A stretch of DNA of 64,000 nucleotides from Roseibium album (lineage in GTDB: Bacteria; Pseudomonadota; Alphaproteobacteria; Rhizobiales; Stappiaceae), in assembly GCF_001404515.1 (NCBI RefSeq), contig NZ_CXWE01000008.1, forward strand, positions 124,001-188,000, given 5' to 3'. Positions 9,340 through 18,675 of this stretch are shown here, piece by piece. Position 1 is the first letter of the stretch; each line of letters starts with the position of its first letter. Under the pieces are notes generated by a model. The model did not search any database and was not told where the DNA came from. It saw only the letters and a list, made by a program, of their open reading frames with translations. The position numbers were made by a program, and so were the translations under genes.

Positions 9340-9878
9340 TATTCGAATTCTTCAAACGGCGTGGCAAAGGCCACTTCAATAGGCAGATCATCGGTGCCGG
9401 CAGCAGTCAGCGCAAGCGCCATGAAGGCATCGCCCGCGTAGGGCGCCTGAACCTTGCGAGCCAGAACCGGATCAAAGCCGAAACGCGGGTAATATGTCGG
9501 CGGTCCGAGAACCAGGACGAGATCTTCGCCAAGGTTCTTCAGTGTCTGAAGAGATGCCGTAATCAACGCAGAACCGACGCCTGTGTGCTGATTTTCCGGT
9601 CGAACGGATACCGGTGCCAGACAGCAGACCTGAAGACCCTGGCCGGAACCGATTGCTGCGGGCGTCACCCGGCTGTAAGCGACATGGCCGACAACATCTC
9701 CGGTTTCCTGTACGGCCACCTGCTCCAGAACGAGTGCGCCGCAGTGGCGCAGTTTGTGGACAAGTCGCGCTTCGATATCAGAGGGAAAGGCGGCTATCAG
9801 CAGTTCGCGAACAACGGCCTCGTCTTCGCGCACAACATCGCGAATTGTCAGATTGAGTGTCCCGACTGCGTCGTTCAT
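9339..9878 (-). CDS. GNAT-family N-acetyltransferase
   Basis: The 179-residue protein has the GNAT acetyl-CoA site in VRPENQHTGVGSALI and the usual following strand LVLGPPTYYPRFGF. The second phrase is typical of the YhbS-like group (COG3153), whose substrates are mostly unknown. It lies 22 bases after fmt and overlaps truA by one base, so it is part of a minus-strand cluster with tRNA-related genes. A role in modifying a translation factor is possible but not shown by sequence. Confidence 0.9.
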   Translation of the reverse strand: MNDAVGTLNLTIRDVVREDEAVVRELLIAAFPSDIEARLVHKLRHCGALVLEQVAVQETGDVVGHVAYSRVTPAAIGSGQGLQVCCLAPVSVRPENQHTGVGSALITASLQTLKNLGEDLVLVLGPPTYYPRFGFDPVLARKVQAPYAGDAFMALALTAAGTDDLPIEVAFATPFEEFE

Positions 9879-9900
9879 GATTTTCTCCAGCTACCTGAGC

Positions 9901-10839
9901 TTAATCCAGTTGCGTGCCATCAGAAAGAGATACGCCCCGCAGGAATTCCTCACCGCTCATCGGTTTCTTGCCGGCCCGCTGAACCTGTTCCAGGCGCACG
10001 GCACCCGCCCCGCATGCGACAGCCGGAACATCAGTTGTCGAAAGGACAGTCCCCGGTTTCCCGCCGGTATCGGCAACCGAGCTTCGCAGGACCTTGACTC
10101 TTTCAGGTTTGCTGCCCAGAGGCATTTCGCACCAGGCCCCTGGAAAGGGTGACAGTCCGCGAATGTGATTGTGAACCTCTTCAGCCGATTTCGACCAGTC
10201 GATACGCGTTTCCAGCTTGGACAGCTTGGCCGCGTAGGTGACGCCTTCTTCAGCCTGGGATTGCTCGCCCAGCGCACCGCGTGACAGGGCTGCCAGCGCG
10301 CGGACCATCAAGTCACCGCCAAGACCGGAAAGCCGATCATGCAATTCCCCCGCGGTCATGTTCTTGTCGATCGCAACAGTCTCCGACATGCAGACCGGGC
10401 CGGTGTCGAGCCCTTCTTCCATACGCATGACCTGAACGGCAGTTTCCTTGTCCCCCGCCATGATCGCCCGGTTGATCGGCGCGGCCCCTCGCCAGCGCGG
10501 CAGCATCGAGGCATGAAGGTTCAGGCAACCGAATTGTGGCGCGTCGAGCACAGGCCCCGGCAGCAACAGTCCGTAAGCGACAACAACCGCGACATCCGCT
10601 TCAAAATCAACAAACCGGGTTTGCTCGGCGGTGTCCTTCAGGCTCTTGGGGGTAAAAACAGGGATACCGAATGATTCAGCCGCCTCATGTACGGGAGACT
10701 TCTTCAGATCCATGCCTCTTCCGGCCGGCCTGGGTGGCTGTGAATAGCAGGCGACCACATCGTGCCCCTGTCCAACGATTTCCATGAGGGTCGGCACGGA
10801 AAATTCCGGAGTGCCCATAAAGACGACGCGAAGAGACAT
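9901..10839 (-). CDS. fmt: Methionyl-tRNA formyltransferase
   Basis: Fmt formylates initiator methionyl-tRNA using 10-formyl-tetrahydrofolate. The 312-residue product starts with MSLRVVFMGTPEFSVPTL and holds the formyl-folate site LNLHASMLPRWRGAAPIN with the catalytic Asn-His pair and an aspartate further on. The C-terminal part is the tRNA-binding OB-like domain. Length is normal. In most bacteria def lies directly upstream; here def is about 900 bases away with marC between. Confidence 0.97.
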   Translation of the reverse strand: MSLRVVFMGTPEFSVPTLMEIVGQGHDVVACYSQPPRPAGRGMDLKKSPVHEAAESFGIPVFTPKSLKDTAEQTRFVDFEADVAVVVAYGLLLPGPVLDAPQFGCLNLHASMLPRWRGAAPINRAIMAGDKETAVQVMRMEEGLDTGPVCMSETVAIDKNMTAGELHDRLSGLGGDLMVRALAALSRGALGEQSQAEEGVTYAAKLSKLETRIDWSKSAEEVHNHIRGLSPFPGAWCEMPLGSKPERVKVLRSSVADTGGKPGTVLSTTDVPAVACGAGAVRLEQVQRAGKKPMSGEEFLRGVSLSDGTQLD

Positions 10840-11103
10840 GAGGTTCCTGAGGGTTCTTCGAAAGTTTGCCCCTTATTACGCCTTACGCCGGTCCGGGCAA
10901 GTGTACAGATGTCCAGTCGCCTGGATATGGCATCGCACGCCTTCGATAGTCCAACGTGCTGAACGCTCGTTCCTCTTCAACCCGTGATGCGGGATTGCTC
11001 TTGTTGCGAACGACTGGCCAATGGCTTCCAGTTGAGCCGCCGATCCATCGAGATTGTGCGGACACGCGCTCGCAGGATGTCGATAGTTTGCAAACGCGCC
11101 CTG

Positions 11104-11736
11104 TCAGGCCAGGCCGGGAAGCAGGACCTTGAGGCTGCCCGTCATCATTTCCATGGCGATTGCAGCCAGGATCATGCCCATCAAACGACTCATGACGCTG
11201 TTTGCGGTCTCACCGAGAAAGCGTGACAGGAATGGGGCGGCGAAGAACGTTGCGATCAGGAGCGCGATGGCCGCGGCAACGGCGGCGACATAGGCAATTT
11301 CCTGGCTGGTATTGTGCACTTGCCCGCGGAAAATGATCATTGTCGAAATCGAACCGGGCCCAAGAAGCACAGGCACTGTCAAAGGGTAGATCGCCGGATT
11401 GTCCTGCGACTTCATGTTTTCCTTTTCCTTCGACGAACCGTGGTGGGCCTTGGTGCTCTGCCCGGAAATGAGGTCGAGTGCAATCAGAAGAATCAGGAAA
11501 CCGCCTGCAAGTCGAAAGGCATCAAGACTGATGCCGAAAACCTTCAATATGATGTCGCCGCTCAGGCCGATCACGACGGATCCGGCCGTCAGGCTGATCA
11601 GAAGCGTAAAGGCCACCTTGCGTTCAAACGCAGGTCCACGGTCCGATGTCAGCGCCAGGAATACCGGCAGGTTGGCGATCGGACTCATGATCGCAAAGAG
11701 CGCGGCGAATGTTTTCAGGAACAGTTCCTGATCCAC
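11104..11736 (-). CDS. MarC-family integral membrane protein
   Basis: The 210-residue protein has six hydrophobic segments and the MarC-family signatures MSPIANLPVFLALT and AIYPLTVPVLLGPGSI. The family (UPF0056/NAAT) is predicted to transport small neutral solutes, but the former link with multiple antibiotic resistance is not supported. It lies between def and fmt on the same strand with a 22-base gap to def, followed by a 264-base gap before fmt in which I see no gene. Confidence 0.92.
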   Translation of the reverse strand: MDQELFLKTFAALFAIMSPIANLPVFLALTSDRGPAFERKVAFTLLISLTAGSVVIGLSGDIILKVFGISLDAFRLAGGFLILLIALDLISGQSTKAHHGSSKEKENMKSQDNPAIYPLTVPVLLGPGSISTMIIFRGQVHNTSQEIAYVAAVAAAIALLIATFFAAPFLSRFLGETANSVMSRLMGMILAAIAMEMMTGSLKVLLPGLA

Positions 11737-11758
11737 TGGGCAATCTCCCTTGTCCCGT

Positions 11759-12277
11759 TCAGTCCTTGCCGGCCAGTTTTGCCTGCTTCGTGAACTTCTT
11801 GATCACCCGATCCCGCTTCAGCTTCGACAGGTAGTCTATGAACAATTTCCCGTCGAGATGGTCAAGCTCATGCTGAACACAGGTAGCCAGCAAGCCGTTC
11901 GCCCTGATTTCCTTCTCGGCGCCCTCGCGATCCAGAAACTGCACCATCACTTCTGCCGGACGCTCGACATCCTCGAAGTATTCAGGGATGGACAGGCAGC
12001 CTTCCTGATAGACGGACGAATCCTCGCTCGACCAGACAATTTTCGGGTTGATGAAAACCATCGGCTCCTTCGGCGCATCTTCCTTGGCGACATCAAGCAC
12101 GAACATGCGCTTCAGGATGCCGATCTGACTGGCGGCGAGGCCGATGCCCGGCGCGTCGTACATGGTTTCAAGCATATCGTCGGACAGGGCGCGGATGTCG
12201 TCGTCAACCGTATCGACGGGCGCACAGACTTCGCGGAGAACCGGGTCGGGAATCGTAACAATCGAGCGTTTAGTCAT
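11759..12277 (-). CDS. def: Peptide deformylase
   Basis: Def removes the N-formyl group from nascent proteins using a metal ion. The 172-residue product has all three family motifs: GIGLAASQIG, EGCLSIPE with metal-binding Cys94, and QHELDHLDG with His136, catalytic Glu137 and His140. The ATG at 12277 (MTKRSIVTIPDP) matches the usual start. A TTG seven codons upstream is possible but adds nothing conserved. It pairs functionally with Fmt, encoded nearby. Confidence 0.97.
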   Translation of the reverse strand: MTKRSIVTIPDPVLREVCAPVDTVDDDIRALSDDMLETMYDAPGIGLAASQIGILKRMFVLDVAKEDAPKEPMVFINPKIVWSSEDSSVYQEGCLSIPEYFEDVERPAEVMVQFLDREGAEKEIRANGLLATCVQHELDHLDGKLFIDYLSKLKRDRVIKKFTKQAKLAGKD

Positions 12278-12402
12278 GCGTCTGACATAGGCAATCAAGC
12301 GGCAGTGGTCAACGCGGAAATCAACGGGTTCGCCTGCGTTTTGAACGCATCAGAATTGCGTTGCGGATGTGCCTTCTGGCCGAATCGTTCTATGTTTGTT
12401 TC

Positions 12403-13590
12403 ATGAACGAGATCCTGTTTGAGTTTAGTGGCCGTCCGGTGACGGTTCTGGAAACCGCCATTGCAGGCGGACTGTTCCTGCTGACGCTGATCGTCTGGCT
12501 GGTTCTGAAGACCATGCGCCAGATCCGCCAGCGGGCGGATGCCGACAGCGCCGCGACGGAACAGATACACGAGCTTGAGAGCCACCTCTCGCAACTTCTC
12601 AAGTCTCAGGGCGAGATGACGGGACGCATGCAAACGATGGCCGAAGTGTTCGGTTCGCGCCAATCGGACATGATGCGCGCAGTCAACGAGCGCCTCGACG
12701 GGATGGGGCACAAACTCGGTATCTCGATGGCCGACACGACGAAGAAAACCCAGGACGGTCTCAGGCACCTTCACGAACGCCTCGCGGTGATCGACCGGGC
12801 TCAGCAGACGATCACCGACCTTTCCGGCCAGGTAGGTCAATTGCAGTCGATTCTTTCGAACAAGCAAACGCGCGGCGCCTTCGGACAGGGCCGGATGGAA
12901 GCCATCATCCAGGATCAGATGGCCCCAAGCACCTATTCGTTCCAGGCGACACTCTCGAACAACAACCGGCCCGACTGCCTTATCCATATGCCGAACGGCG
13001 CACCTTCCCTTGCGATCGACGCCAAGTTTCCGCTGGAAGGGTTCAACCTCCTGCGCAAGGCGGAGACAGAGGAGCAGCTGAAATACGCTCAGGCGCAGTT
13101 CCGCCGGGATTTTTCCAAGCATATCCAGGATATCGGCGAGAAGTATCTCCTGCCTGGAGAAACCCAGGACACCGCCTTCCTGTTCGTCCCCTCAGAAAGC
13201 GTGTTTGCAGAGCTCAACGAGGGCTTCGAGGACCTGGTTCAAAAGGCACACAGAACCCGCGTGGTGATCGTGTCACCTTCTCTCCTGATGCTCTCGATTC
13301 AGGTCATTCAGTCCGTGCTGCGAGACGCCAAGATGCGAGAGCAGGCACACCTGATCCAGGCGGAAGTCGGCCATCTGATTGCGGATGTCAGCCGCCTCAA
13401 TGACCGTGTCGGCAAGCTTCAGTCCCATTTTACCCAGGCAAACAAGGACATTGACCAAATCCTGATCTCCACCGACAAGATTACCAAGCGTAGCCGCAAG
13501 ATCGAGGATCTTGAGCTTGGTGAAATCGAAGCCGCCAAGGAGACGCAGGAACCTGATGAGCCGCGCCTGGCAATTACACCGAATTCCTAG
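12403..13590 (+). CDS. rmuC: DNA recombination protein RmuC
   Basis: The 395-residue protein has an N-terminal membrane anchor (about residues 18-38), a coiled-coil region rich in Gln/Glu, and the RmuC nuclease-like core with IDAKFPLEGFN and DTAFLFVPSESVFAEL. RmuC limits inversion of DNA at short inverted repeats; the biochemistry is poorly known. The ATG at 12403 is used because the 14 extra codons upstream are not conserved-looking. It is divergent from def with a 125-base gap. Confidence 0.95.
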   Translation: MNEILFEFSGRPVTVLETAIAGGLFLLTLIVWLVLKTMRQIRQRADADSAATEQIHELESHLSQLLKSQGEMTGRMQTMAEVFGSRQSDMMRAVNERLDGMGHKLGISMADTTKKTQDGLRHLHERLAVIDRAQQTITDLSGQVGQLQSILSNKQTRGAFGQGRMEAIIQDQMAPSTYSFQATLSNNNRPDCLIHMPNGAPSLAIDAKFPLEGFNLLRKAETEEQLKYAQAQFRRDFSKHIQDIGEKYLLPGETQDTAFLFVPSESVFAELNEGFEDLVQKAHRTRVVIVSPSLLMLSIQVIQSVLRDAKMREQAHLIQAEVGHLIADVSRLNDRVGKLQSHFTQANKDIDQILISTDKITKRSRKIEDLELGEIEAAKETQEPDEPRLAITPNS

Positions 13591-13678
13591 AGCACGCCCC
13601 GAAAAACCGGAGGCCGATGTTGCTTCGCTACCAAAACAAAGCCGAAAGGCTGCCCTCAATCTGAAATCAGGTGTCTCA

Positions 13679-13975
13679 ATGTCCGAAAACACACTCATGG
13701 ATGTCTCAACCGCCGAACCGTCCGATGACCTTTCCAGGCCCATGGCTGCGCTCTGGTGGCTGAAAAAGGGAGGATTGGCCATCGGACCGGAATGGGAGGC
13801 CGCACATGAAATCTGTCAAAGTGCAGAGGGCGAACCGGCCCATGACTGGATACATGCGCTTTGCCACCTCATCGAGGGTGATCATGGCAACGCAGGCTAC
13901 TGGTTTCGCAGGGCCTGCAAACCCGTAGAAAACGACATCGAAACCCTGTGGCAGAACATGGTCCGGTCACTCTGA
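13679..13975 (+). CDS. Small conserved-looking protein of unknown function
   Basis: The 98-residue product is soluble, tryptophan-rich and acidic, with MAALWWLKKGGLAIGPEWEAAHEICQ-like content (residues about 28-50) and a second helix pair HDWIHALCHLIEGDHGNAGYW that resembles a single helical repeat. I do not recognise a named family. A longer frame from 13511 overlaps rmuC and is rejected in favour of the ATG at 13679. The gene converges on the NlpC/P60 gene and overlaps its end by nine bases. Confidence 0.7.
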   Translation: MSENTLMDVSTAEPSDDLSRPMAALWWLKKGGLAIGPEWEAAHEICQSAEGEPAHDWIHALCHLIEGDHGNAGYWFRRACKPVENDIETLWQNMVRSL

Positions 13976-14845
13976 CCTTCTCTGGAGCCTTCGTGCCTTC
14001 GTCACAGCTCCCCACTCCGTTGCGGCGATCCGTGATATCGCCCGGTCGAGATCTTCATAGGCAACCGTCATCGTGAAACCGTTGGCATGGAGCAACCTGT
14101 TCGGGCCGGTAACGATCGCCACATGTCCTTTCCAGAACACAAGGTCGCCCCGCTGTAACGCTGACGGATCGTCATGCGGGATCTCGTGTCCGGCCTCGGC
14201 TTCCTGCATATCGCTGTCACGCAGTATGTCGAGACCACTGGCCTGTCCGGCCAACTGGATCAGTGCGGAACAATCCAGGCCGACAGTTGTGCGACCGCCC
14301 CAGAGATAGGGTGTGCCGAGCATTTCCTCCGCCACGGCGACCCAGTCCGCGTCATAGTCGTCCAGAGAAACCAGATGCTTGGCGACGACAGAAGAGCCGT
14401 CATTGAGAATTGCATAGTTGAGGCCGCGCGTTTCTGTTTCGCCGACAACCGTCACCTGAGCCCCCATGGAGAGAAGATCACGCGGCGGAAATTTCAGATC
14501 GGGACCGGGATAGCGATAGGTCCTCAGCGCCCTCACCCGATGTGTTGCCGCCGTTACGGACCCTAGCCCATCAGACGAAAACCAGCCGACATAGCCGTCC
14601 GTGTCGAGTTGGCCCCAGGCCCATCCCTCAGCCGTCTTCTCGTAAACGGTGATCCACTCCCCGCACAAGGCTTCGGTGTCGATGGGACAGTCCGGCCGTG
14701 GATCCGGCCGGATGGCAAGACTGTCAGCGGTCACCTGAAACACTTCGCCATCGACAAAACGGCCCGTTTCAACTTTTCCTTCATAGTCGCGAGCGGCAAG
14801 ATCGGGTCGGACAGGATGGAGGCGGCGGTCGAAGGAAGTCGTCAT
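13967..14845 (-). CDS. NlpC/P60-family cell-wall peptidase with SH3-like domains
   Basis: The 292-residue protein has two SH3-like stretches (about residues 30-150) and a C-terminal NlpC/P60 domain with the catalytic cysteine in GLDCSALIQLAG, a histidine in KGHVAIVTG and a further polar residue in LHANGF. These enzymes cut gamma-D-glutamyl to DAP bonds in peptidoglycan peptides. No signal peptide is visible, so the product may be cytoplasmic and act in murein-peptide recycling. It lies near a leucyl aminopeptidase-family gene, a common arrangement in this group. Confidence 0.92.
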   Translation of the reverse strand: MTTSFDRRLHPVRPDLAARDYEGKVETGRFVDGEVFQVTADSLAIRPDPRPDCPIDTEALCGEWITVYEKTAEGWAWGQLDTDGYVGWFSSDGLGSVTAATHRVRALRTYRYPGPDLKFPPRDLLSMGAQVTVVGETETRGLNYAILNDGSSVVAKHLVSLDDYDADWVAVAEEMLGTPYLWGGRTTVGLDCSALIQLAGQASGLDILRDSDMQEAEAGHEIPHDDPSALQRGDLVFWKGHVAIVTGPNRLLHANGFTMTVAYEDLDRAISRIAATEWGAVTKARRLQRRSE

Positions 14846-14877
14846 GTTAGATTTTCATATCCAGGTTTGGTGCGCAA

Positions 14878-15249
14878 TTAGCGCGGCAGTTCCTTGGCTT
14901 TCTCTACCACGAGATCGCCCAATTGCTCCAGATAAAGAGCACCGACAACTGTTCGGGTTATGATCACGTTGCGCTTGTCGGCCTCATCGCGTTTGCGCGA
15001 CAGAAGCCGGAGACTGCCGAGCGTATCGAGCGCTCTCGTGATGGCCGGTTTTGTGACATTCAGTTTCGCGGCGAGACCGCGCACCGTGTGAGGTGGAGGC
15101 TCCAGATAGACCGTGAGCAGGATCGTCAACTGGCGCGCAGACAGGTCCTGTTCACTGTCGCGCACCAGCGCCAGATTGACTTCATGCAACAATTTCAACG
15201 CCTGAGAGGCGCGTATGTCGACCGCCATGACAGAGCCCGTCTCACCCAT
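14878..15249 (-). CDS. MarR-family winged-helix regulator
   Basis: The 123-residue protein shows a MarR-type winged helix: LSARQLTILLTVYLEPPPHT, the recognition region VRGLAAKLNVTKPAITRALDTLG and a wing with SRKRDEADKRN. It would act as a dimeric DNA-binding regulator in the cytoplasm. Its ligand is unknown. It lies 32 bases upstream of the NlpC/P60 gene on the same strand and may control it. An internal ATG seven codons in (15228) is an alternative start. Confidence 0.88.
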   Translation of the reverse strand: MGETGSVMAVDIRASQALKLLHEVNLALVRDSEQDLSARQLTILLTVYLEPPPHTVRGLAAKLNVTKPAITRALDTLGSLRLLSRKRDEADKRNVIITRTVVGALYLEQLGDLVVEKAKELPR

Positions 15250-15288
15250 TCTTCATGGCCATAAAAGCACAAAAACGTTTCGGACCCG

Positions 15289-16719
15289 TTATTGTGCTGA
15301 CGAATAGCGTTCGGATATCAGGTCAAACAGGCAGCGGATACCTTGTGCTTCGCCACCGGCGGGTTTCCCCGGTTTATCAGCCGGTGTCCAGCCGAATATA
15401 TCGAAATGGATCCAGCTCTCCGTGTTTTCAACAAACCGGGACAGGAACAGGGCTGCCGTGATCGAGCCGGCAAATCCCGCGCCTGAGGTGTTGATGTGAT
15501 TGATATCGGCGACCTTGCTGTCGAGATACTTCATGTATGGCTGCCAGAGCGGCAAACGCCACAAGGGATCGGCCGCGGCTTCCGCCATGACGGCAATGTC
15601 TTCGGCAAGACCTTCGTCATGTGTGTAATATGGCGGCAGATCCGGACCAAGCGCGACGCGCGCTGCTCCTGTCAGGGTTGCCATATCGATCATCAGATCC
15701 GGACTTTCCTCGTCCGCCAATGCAAGCGCATCTCCCAGTATCAGACGGCCTTCGGCATCTGTATTGCCGATTTCCACGCTCAAACCCTTGCGGCTTGAGA
15801 GGATATCGCCCGGCCGGAAGGCATTCCCGGAGACCGCATTTTCAACACACGGAACGATGACCCGAAGTCGAACGGGCAGTTTTGCCGCCATAATCATCGA
15901 GGCCAGGCCAAGGACATTGGCTGAGCCACCCATGTCCTTTTTCATCAACGACATGGAAGACCCCGGCTTCAGGTTCAGACCGCCTGTATCAAAGATGACA
16001 CCCTTGCCGACCAGGGTAACCTTGGGATTTGACGCCTCTCCCCAGGTAAAATCAGCGATGCGGGGTGCTCTGGAACTTGCGCGCCCAACCGCGTGCACCA
16101 TCGGAAAATTCTCGTCGAGAAGGTCTTCACCAACAACCACACGCCCGGCTCCGCCATGCTTTTCGAAAAGCGCCGCGACAGCAGCAGCCAGTTCCTCAGG
16201 ACCCAGATCGTTTGCCGGGGTGTTGATGAGATCCCGTGCCAGTTTCACGCCATCGAGGACAATGCCGATCCTGTCGAGGTCGACGTCCTTGCCAACGCCG
16301 AGCCTGCGGATCTTCCGGGAAGGAGTAACATACTGTTCGAAACGGTAGGCCGACAGCGCAAATCCGAGTGCTGCCTGCTCCGGATCTGGAAAGCCGTCTG
16401 CGAGGCTATAATCACCTTTCGGCAGGCTGCCGACAATGGCCCCAAGGGCAAAGGGATGCGGCAATCCCGTCTCCTCCACACCGAAAAGAACTGTCGCTCC
16501 GCTTCCCTCTGCAGACGGGATCAGCAAACACGAGGAGGGCCTGCCGCTGAAATCGTTGACGGCGCACCAATTCCCGGCACTCTGCCCGAGCCCGGCGAGA
16601 ACTTCGGCAAGCGAGGCTTCCGTGACAGCGAGAATGGGGGTTGCTTCGGACAAATCGGTATTGCGGACGAGGATTTCGCGCACAGGCAGCACTCCGTTGA
16701 CTGGAACAATGTGGTTCAA
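15289..16719 (-). CDS. Leucyl-aminopeptidase-family (M17) metallopeptidase
   Basis: The 476-residue protein has the M17 catalytic domain: VTLVGKGVIFDTGGLNLKPG with metal-binding Lys and Asp, the NTDAEGRLILGDAL signature, and MATLTGAARVALG. It releases N-terminal amino acids from peptides in the cytoplasm. The TTG at 16719 gives the longest credible product and has AAGGCGG upstream; a GTG at 16692 is an alternative. It is the last minus-strand gene before tadD, from which it is divergent. Confidence 0.93.
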   Translation of the reverse strand: MNHIVPVNGVLPVREILVRNTDLSEATPILAVTEASLAEVLAGLGQSAGNWCAVNDFSGRPSSCLLIPSAEGSGATVLFGVEETGLPHPFALGAIVGSLPKGDYSLADGFPDPEQAALGFALSAYRFEQYVTPSRKIRRLGVGKDVDLDRIGIVLDGVKLARDLINTPANDLGPEELAAAVAALFEKHGGAGRVVVGEDLLDENFPMVHAVGRASSRAPRIADFTWGEASNPKVTLVGKGVIFDTGGLNLKPGSSMSLMKKDMGGSANVLGLASMIMAAKLPVRLRVIVPCVENAVSGNAFRPGDILSSRKGLSVEIGNTDAEGRLILGDALALADEESPDLMIDMATLTGAARVALGPDLPPYYTHDEGLAEDIAVMAEAAADPLWRLPLWQPYMKYLDSKVADINHINTSGAGFAGSITAALFLSRFVENTESWIHFDIFGWTPADKPGKPAGGEAQGIRCLFDLISERYSSAQ

Positions 16720-16793
16720 CAGGTAAGCCGCCTTGCCGGAAGACGCAATACGATGTGCTGAGCTTCTGCAAATCTTGCAATTCGCAACGGTGC

Positions 16794-16801
16794 TTAACCA
16801 T
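16794..16801 (+). promoter_or_regulatory. CtrA-like motif upstream of tadD
   Basis: TTAACCAT occurs here, followed by a second TTAA at 16811-16814. TTAACCAT is the alphaproteobacterial CtrA half-site. It lies about 70 bases before the tadD start, in the short divergent gap with the aminopeptidase gene. Confidence 0.5.
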
Positions 16802-16867
16802 CCATTAGGGTTAATTATCTATTTCTCTAGGAGACCTTTACTGCTGCGGACAACAAGGATGTTGAAA

Positions 16868-17650
16868 ATGCAAGCGCCCAGAATCGGATCCGTATCACGC
16901 CGCACCAGAGTGGCCTCTGCGCTTGTTGCCATGACGGCGCTTGTCCTGGTAACCGGATGCGCCTCCAACAAGTCCAACACCGGGACCTACTCTCCTGCCT
17001 CCGGCAGCCACTCGGTTTCCCCCGGTTCAAATCTGGCGCGGGCGGAAGTCGGCAAATGGGCAAAGAGATACGACAAGGACCGCAGCAATCGGACGGCGAT
17101 CCTCGGATATTCCAACGCCTTGAGCCAGAATGGCCAGATCGAACAATCCCTGGCCGTTCTCAGGTCCGGTGTGATTGCCCATCAGAAAGATCGCGAAATT
17201 GCATCCGCCTATGGCAAGATACTGGCCATGAACGGGCGCTTCGACGAAGCCCTCAATGTCCTAAGGCGGGCGCAGCGGCCGGATATGCCGGACTGGAAAA
17301 TCATGTCGGCCGAAGCGGCTATCTATGATCAGACCGGCAACCACGAGAAGGCTCGCAGTCTTTACAAGCAGGCTCTCAAGATTGCTCCGGACGACCCCAG
17401 CCTTCTCAACAATCTCGGGCTGTCCTACCTGTTGTCCAACAAGCTGCCGGACGCAGAATACAATTTGCGACGCGCCGCCAGCCTGCCGAATGCAGACAGC
17501 CGTGTTCGCCAGAATCTTGCCCTTGTACTTGGCGTACAGGGTAAATTCGAGGAAGCGGTCGAAGTTGCCACTGCGGAACTTGACCCTCGACAGGCACAAG
17601 CGAACATCGCATACCTGCGCGACATGATGCAGACCCGTCAGCGCGGCTGA
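16868..17650 (+). CDS. tadD: TadD-like pilus-assembly lipoprotein with TPR repeats
   Basis: The 260-residue product has a lipoprotein signal ending in LVTGC (Cys near residue 30), then several tetratricopeptide repeats, for example GNHEKARSLYKQALKIAPDD and the following LLNNLGLSYLLSNKLPDAEY. TadD is the TPR lipoprotein of Tad/Flp pilus systems and probably helps secretin assembly at the outer membrane. The ATG at 16868 has AAGGA at good spacing; an ATG at 16859 is in frame but its ribosome site would be too close. It is on the plus strand, apart from the main tad operon. Confidence 0.88.
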   Translation: MQAPRIGSVSRRTRVASALVAMTALVLVTGCASNKSNTGTYSPASGSHSVSPGSNLARAEVGKWAKRYDKDRSNRTAILGYSNALSQNGQIEQSLAVLRSGVIAHQKDREIASAYGKILAMNGRFDEALNVLRRAQRPDMPDWKIMSAEAAIYDQTGNHEKARSLYKQALKIAPDDPSLLNNLGLSYLLSNKLPDAEYNLRRAASLPNADSRVRQNLALVLGVQGKFEEAVEVATAELDPRQAQANIAYLRDMMQTRQRG

Positions 17651-17782
17651 AGCCAGGGCTGAACCATCCCCCTCCCTGCTTTGCCTGGAAGGAATCCATG
17701 GCGGGAGCAAAACGAGCACTTTGCGGACAGACCAGGTCTGTCCCCACGCCGCGAACGCCCATCGGTCGGTCAGCGGGCAGCG

Positions 17783-18481
17783 TCAATCCCTGACGACGAC
17801 CCGGTCGCTTTCCAGCAGTTCCTCCACCCATTCAGGCATGCGCATTCCTGCTGCGACCCTGGCATCCTGGGTCTGCTCCGAGACACGTATGCTTTCAAGG
17901 TTCGAGATGACTTCGTCGAGGCGTTCGAACGGGACAACAACAACCCCGTCCTGATCGGCCACGATCATGTCACCGGTTTCGACTTCCTGTGCACCGATCT
18001 GTATCGGATACCCGACGGAACCAGGACCTGACATATGCGGTGACGCAGGCGTTATACCGGTGCACCAGACCGGCAATCCTACCCGAACCATTCCGGAATA
18101 ATCACGCATCGGCCCATCGGTAACGAACCCTGCTGCGCCACAATTCTTCATCATGCCGACCAAGCCGTCTCCGCCGGCTGCACAGCCGGAGTGATTGGCA
18201 AACGACGAAACGACGATATCACCGGGCTGAATGAATTTCAGTGCGGCGAAGACAGCAAGGACGTCGGCCGCACCGCAATCCGCGGTAAGCGCCGGTCCAG
18301 CCGCCACGCAGTGCACATCCCGACCATCGCCGAGTGGGCCAATATTCTGCGACAACGCACCGCCGCCATAAAGAGCGTCGACGACAAACCCTGTCGGCAC
18401 CCCCTGAAAGGAAGCGGTCTGGGCTTCTGTCGGCCGTTTCATTGAAGCCTTGACGGTTAGAAGTGGAGGGGCCTCGATCAT
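17783..18481 (-). CDS. RraA-like / HMG-aldolase-family protein
   Basis: The 232-residue product carries the RraA fold signature: a glycine-rich loop around SGCAAGGDGLVGMMKNCGAA and TDGPMRDYSG, whose Arg-Asp pair is catalytic in the 4-hydroxy-4-methyl-2-oxoglutarate/4-carboxy-4-hydroxy-2-oxoadipate aldolases of this superfamily. It may be such an aldolase or another metal-dependent lyase. RNase-E-inhibitor RraA proteins are shorter. AAGGA precedes the ATG at 18481; a longer frame from 18577 has no ribosome site. The gene sits between tadD and tadC without an evident link to the pilus. Confidence 0.82.
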   Translation of the reverse strand: MIEAPPLLTVKASMKRPTEAQTASFQGVPTGFVVDALYGGGALSQNIGPLGDGRDVHCVAAGPALTADCGAADVLAVFAALKFIQPGDIVVSSFANHSGCAAGGDGLVGMMKNCGAAGFVTDGPMRDYSGMVRVGLPVWCTGITPASPHMSGPGSVGYPIQIGAQEVETGDMIVADQDGVVVVPFERLDEVISNLESIRVSEQTQDARVAAGMRMPEWVEELLESDRVVVRD

Positions 18482-18585
18482 GCCTGGTTCCTTCTTTTGC
18501 AAACTCCCACGAACCGATGTTGTCGCCACCCAACGCCAGCTTGCAAGCCTCATGATGGCCGCTGCAGCCCTTGCCAATCAATGAA

Positions 18586-18623
18586 AAAGCCCCCTTCGAT
18601 CCGAAACGATCGAAGGGGGCTTT
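18586..18623 (-). terminator. Strong intrinsic terminator at the end of the tad operon
   Basis: A perfect 16-base stem (arms 18586-18601 and 18608-18623) with a six-base loop lies 52 bases after the tadC stop. On the minus strand the stem is followed by a run of five T. It should end transcription of the cpaB-tadC operon and keep it from reading into the RraA-like gene. Confidence 0.88.
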
Positions 18624-18675
18624 CTTGTTGTTCGGTCAGACTTCCGGCCATTCGCCGTTGTCGCCGGCGATTGCC

